Assembly (NCBI GenBank): GCA_038222915.1 | Contig: JBBRHH010000249.1 | Coordinates: forward strand, 1-8,515 | Direction: 5' to 3' | DNA length: 8,515 nucleotides | Source of the DNA: JBBRHH01 sp038222915 | Lineage (GTDB): Bacteria > Planctomycetota > Phycisphaerae > Tepidisphaerales > Tepidisphaeraceae | In this document: positions 5,794 to 8,515 of the stretch, piece by piece | Numbering within the stretch: position 1 is the stretch's first letter | How the letters are laid out: the number at the start of each line of letters is the position of its first letter | Made by a program: the position numbers and the translations under genes | The notes under the pieces: generated by a model | What the model was told of the DNA's origin: nothing | The model's input: the letters and a program-made list of their open reading frames with translations, nothing else | Database searches by the model: none

Positions 5794-7146
5794 ATGAATC
5801 AGTTGGTGGAGTCCATTTCCGGACAATTCGACAAGCTGCCACCGCACGACATCACGGCCGAGATGTCGCTGATTGCTTCGATGATGCTGGACAAGGAGAT
5901 GATCGGGCAGATCGTTCAGATCGTCGATCGTGACGCATTCTTTCAGGCGGACCATCAGATTATTTATGACGTGCTGGTGAAGCTGTATGAGCAGAACAGG
6001 CCGATTGATGCGGTGATCCTGCAGGACGAGTTGGCGAAGCGGCAGTTGCTTGAGGAGATCGGGGGCGTGCCGTACCTCGCGCAGATTCTGAACGTCGTGC
6101 CGTCCTCGGCGCACGGGGCGTCTTATGCGCAGACGGTTCGGGAGAAGGCGCTGTTGCGGCAACTTATCGCTGCGAGCAATGAAATTCTGCGGGATGTTTA
6201 TGGTCCGCATGAGAAGGCGGAGCTGGTGGTGGATCGGGCGGAGAAGCGGATTTTTGAAATTGCGCAGAAGAAGATCGGCGGCAACATCGTGCCGCTTGAG
6301 ACTGTGCTGATGGAGGTTTTCGAACAGATTGAATCGCGCGGGCAGCGCGGGTTGCCGACCGGATTCTTCGATCTGGACGACATGCTCAATGGGCTGCAGA
6401 ACGGCGAGATGGTGATCGTGGCGGCGCGGCCTTCGATGGGGAAGACGGCTTTTGCCATGAATGTGATTGAGGCAATCTCCGCGGAGAACATGATTCCCAC
6501 TGCGGTGTTCTCCCTGGAAATGAGCAAGCAGCAGTTGGCGCAACGTCTGTTGTGCAGCCGGGGTGAGATTGACTCGCACAAGCTTCGCCGGGGAATGCTT
6601 CAGTCTCATGAGTATGCGAAGCTGGCTACTGTTGTCGGACAGCTTGCCAAGGCGCCGATCTGGGTGGACGACTCGCCGGGGCTGACGCCGCTGGAGCTGC
6701 GGGCCAAGGCGCGGCGGTTGAAGCTTCAGCATGATATCAAGGCGATCATGATCGATTACATGCAGCTCATGGACAATCCCGGGCCGGAGAGCCGGCAGCA
6801 GCAGATCAGTGAGATCTCGCGCGGGATCAAGGCAGTGGCGCGTGAGCTGAATGTGCCGGTGATTGCCCTTTCGCAGCTCAACCGGCAATCGGAAGGTCGC
6901 GATGGGCATCGGCCTCGGATGTCGGATCTGCGCGAGTCGGGGTCGATCGAGCAGGATGCGGACGTCATCATGCTTCTGCATCGCGAGGACTATTACCGCA
7001 TGAGCGAACCGGATTTTCAGCCGGACAACGTTGCGGAAGTGATCATCGCGAAACAGCGAAACGGCCCGACCGGGACCGTTAAGCTGCTCTTTGATAATCG
7101 ATCGACACGGTTCCAGAATCTGGCCGCGCATGCTGACCCCTTCTAG
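5794..7146 (+). CDS. dnaB: Replicative DNA helicase DnaB
   Basis: DnaB is the hexameric helicase that unwinds DNA ahead of the replication fork and recruits primase. The 450-residue length is normal for the family. The N-terminal primase-interacting domain (about 15-120) includes HDITAEMSLIASMMLDKEMI (18-37) and the VPYLAQIL segment (92-99). A linker leads to the RecA-like ATPase domain (about 185-445) with LPTGFFDLDDMLNG, Walker A ARPSMGKTAF (211-220, K217), the catalytic glutamate in FSLEMS (E242), Walker B IMIDYMQLM (318-326, D321), SQLNR (360-364), DLRESGSIEQDAD (378-390) and the arginine-finger region IIAKQRNGPTG (417-427). Every key residue is present and no intein interrupts the Walker A or later motifs, sites where DnaB inteins often insert. 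The start has an AAGGA site and a candidate promoter. The gene converges on the DUF4139 gene with only 7 bases between stop codons. Confidence 0.98.
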   Translation: MNQLVESISGQFDKLPPHDITAEMSLIASMMLDKEMIGQIVQIVDRDAFFQADHQIIYDVLVKLYEQNRPIDAVILQDELAKRQLLEEIGGVPYLAQILNVVPSSAHGASYAQTVREKALLRQLIAASNEILRDVYGPHEKAELVVDRAEKRIFEIAQKKIGGNIVPLETVLMEVFEQIESRGQRGLPTGFFDLDDMLNGLQNGEMVIVAARPSMGKTAFAMNVIEAISAENMIPTAVFSLEMSKQQLAQRLLCSRGEIDSHKLRRGMLQSHEYAKLATVVGQLAKAPIWVDDSPGLTPLELRAKARRLKLQHDIKAIMIDYMQLMDNPGPESRQQQISEISRGIKAVARELNVPVIALSQLNRQSEGRDGHRPRMSDLRESGSIEQDADVIMLLHREDYYRMSEPDFQPDNVAEVIIAKQRNGPTGTVKLLFDNRSTRFQNLAAHADPF

Positions 7147-7153
7147 TTTTCTA

Positions 7154-8515
7154 CTACTTCTCCTCCACGTTTAGATTGTTCAGGTAATCCTCGAGTTCTT
7201 TGCGCTGGGCTTCTACTTTTGTTGTCGATGTTTTGATCTGCTCATCGAGCTTGTCGATGGCGTCTTCGTCGGCGTCCAGTTTCTTTTTCTCTCGGATGTA
7301 AGAGGGGTCGTTCTGGGGGTTGGCTACTTTTTGCAGGGTTTCCATGTTCTGACGCGTTCGCTGCTCGTCGGCGAGGATCTGGTTTTTCTGGTTTTTGGCT
7401 TCATCCAGTTGGCGCTGGGCGTCTACCAGGTTGTGCTTGCGTTTGATGGCCTCGGTGAGGGCGTCTTTTACTGACTTGGGAATTGCTTCGTTGCGGCTGT
7501 ACATTTCGAGCTGGCCGAAATCGCCGGGGAGGATGGCGATGGTCTGGTTGTCGATCATCTCCTCCTTGATGGTGAGGGTTTTCTTTTCGCCCTTGGGGAT
7601 TGGCTGCTTGAAGCGGAGCATGGCGTCGGTGGTTTCGAGGGCTTTTTCGGGGGCCACGAGTTTCCAGTTCTGGCGGCGGGGGTGTTCGACGATGAGGGCT
7701 TTGTCTTTGTCGCTCTTGTTTTCGGCGACGTAATCCTGGGTGGAGACGTGTTTGAAGGTGACGATCAGGACGCCCTTGGAAATGGTGGCGGTGCGGATGG
7801 CCGAGTCCTGCTGGTTTTTGGTGCTGTCGACCAGGACCTGGAGGTCGATGCCGTAGCTAATCATGCGTTCCTGGCCGGGCGGGACGTCGTCGATCTGGGC
7901 GTCGCCGGCGTAGTTGCTGTTGTCGAAGACGGTAATGGGGCCCTGGAGGAGGTGCTTGCCGGTGGTGTTTTTGACGCGCGCGCCGGTCAGTGGATTTTTG
8001 GCGAGGACGGAGGCATTGTAGATGGAGAGTTTTTCGACTTCGACGGCGTCGGCGAGGATGGGGATCATCGCCGAGCGTTGACGGGGGAGGGAGACGGTGG
8101 GGACGGTGTATTCGAAGAGCTCGCCGAGCTTGTTGGCGGAGGCTACTGAGGCGACGCTGTGGCCGGGATCGAGGATGGCTTTCTTTTGTTCCTCCATGCG
8201 CCTGAGTGAATCGAACTGGGCGCTGCGTTCGCGAGCTGCGCCGGCCATTGCGCCCGGTGGCGCGGGGGCCGGTGCTGCTGCAGCACGGTCTCCAGCCTCC
8301 ATGGCTTTGCCGTCTTTTTCGCGGTTTATGCCTTCGTCATAGGTTTGCGGGGAGAGGCTGGCGTAGAGCTGTGGATAGACTTTGGGGCGGGGGATGTAGA
8401 GGGGTTGGTAGAGTTCTTCGATGAAGCTGATGGGACGGCCGCTGACGAGGGAGAGTTGAACGTTGTTCCAGTCGTTGTCGGTCTGGTTTTCGATGATGGC
8501 CCAGCCCTGCATGAC
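7154..8515 (-). CDS. DUF4139 (MuiA-like) domain protein with C-terminal coiled coil, 5' end beyond the window
   Basis: The visible 453 residues are the C-terminal part of a DUF4139 (PF13598) protein. The family is named for MuiA, a mucoidy inhibitor, but its biochemical role is unknown. The opening stretch NQTDNDWNNVQLSLVSGRP (10-28) matches the N-x-T-x-x-DW-x-x-V-x-L-x-L-x-S-G-x-P signature. An Ala/Pro-rich, probably disordered spacer follows (77-94). Then comes the beta-rich core: FEYTVPTVSLPRQRSAMIPI (134-153), NPLTGARVKNTTGKHLLQGP (174-193) and GDAQIDDVPPGQERMISYG (204-222). Residues of about 350-446 are charged, rich in Lys, Gln, Glu and Asp, and predicted coiled coil. The methionine at 8512 is internal: a sense codon precedes it and the DUF4139 core is already under way. 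The real start, usually preceded by a DUF4140-like domain and sometimes a signal peptide, lies outside. The gene ends with two consecutive in-frame TAG codons. Confidence 0.85.
   Translation of the reverse strand, partial: VMQGWAIIENQTDNDWNNVQLSLVSGRPISFIEELYQPLYIPRPKVYPQLYASLSPQTYDEGINREKDGKAMEAGDRAAAAPAPAPPGAMAGAARERSAQFDSLRRMEEQKKAILDPGHSVASVASANKLGELFEYTVPTVSLPRQRSAMIPILADAVEVEKLSIYNASVLAKNPLTGARVKNTTGKHLLQGPITVFDNSNYAGDAQIDDVPPGQERMISYGIDLQVLVDSTKNQQDSAIRTATISKGVLIVTFKHVSTQDYVAENKSDKDKALIVEHPRRQNWKLVAPEKALETTDAMLRFKQPIPKGEKKTLTIKEEMIDNQTIAILPGDFGQLEMYSRNEAIPKSVKDALTEAIKRKHNLVDAQRQLDEAKNQKNQILADEQRTRQNMETLQKVANPQNDPSYIREKKKLDADEDAIDKLDEQIKTSTTKVEAQRKELEDYLNNLNVEEK

Noticed and set aside
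6421..6450. A possible intein in the DnaB Walker A region.
   Set aside because: The motif ARPSMGKTAF is uninterrupted and the protein has normal length.
5602..7131. Open minus-strand frame of about 510 codons across dnaB, continuous with the GNAT gene (879 codons in all).
   Set aside because: It is codon-aligned antisense to dnaB. Its stops could arise only from sense TTA, CTA or TCA codons, which dnaB avoids. Its translation is Arg/His/Leu/Pro-rich with no domain, while the dnaB strand shows every helicase motif. The GNAT protein begins at 5601.
7682..8149. Plus-strand ORF of 155 codons, rich in Gly, Asp and Val.
   Set aside because: It is antisense to the DUF4139 gene; its repetitive look is the mirror of that gene's codon use, and there is no ribosome site.

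Overview
The window looks like ordinary chromosomal DNA from a moderately high-GC bacterium. The best guess is a planctomycete, possibly Phycisphaerae. That rests on the sequence style of the DUF4139 protein and of the DnaB helicase as I remember the families, so the taxonomy is an inference. There is no sign of a phage, plasmid, insertion sequence, CRISPR array, tRNA or rRNA.

Layout. Positions 1-4415 hold a three-gene run on the minus strand, read from right to left: an ABC-transporter ATPase of the MacB/LolD class (3657-4415), a 1015-residue FtsX-family permease (603-3650) and a short-chain dehydrogenase/reductase cut by the window edge (1-581). The gaps are 6 and 21 bases. A good sigma-70-like promoter lies before the ATPase, so the three genes are probably one transcription unit. 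The next gene, also on the minus strand, is a CelD/FemAB-like GNAT acetyltransferase (4492-5601). A 192-base divergent intergenic region (5602-5793) separates it from the replicative helicase gene dnaB on the plus strand (5794-7146). dnaB meets the 3' end of a DUF4139 (MuiA-like) gene on the minus strand (7154-8515, 5' end outside the window), with 7 bases between the stop codons.

How the genes fit together. The ATPase and permease should form an inner-membrane ABC machine of the mechanotransmission type (MacB/LolCDE/YbbAP-like). No membrane-fusion partner or substrate-binding protein is in view, so the substrate is unknown. The SDR may be co-expressed with the transporter. dnaB is a housekeeping gene. 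The GNAT and DUF4139 proteins may relate to envelope or polysaccharide biology, but nothing here ties them to the transporter.

What deserves a second look. (1) An insertion of about 110 residues in the second extracytoplasmic domain of the permease carries two copies of a small beta-rich repeat. (2) The sign of the GC skew changes near 3.7-4.2 kb, and gene orientation does not explain it. I found no convincing new multi-gene system.
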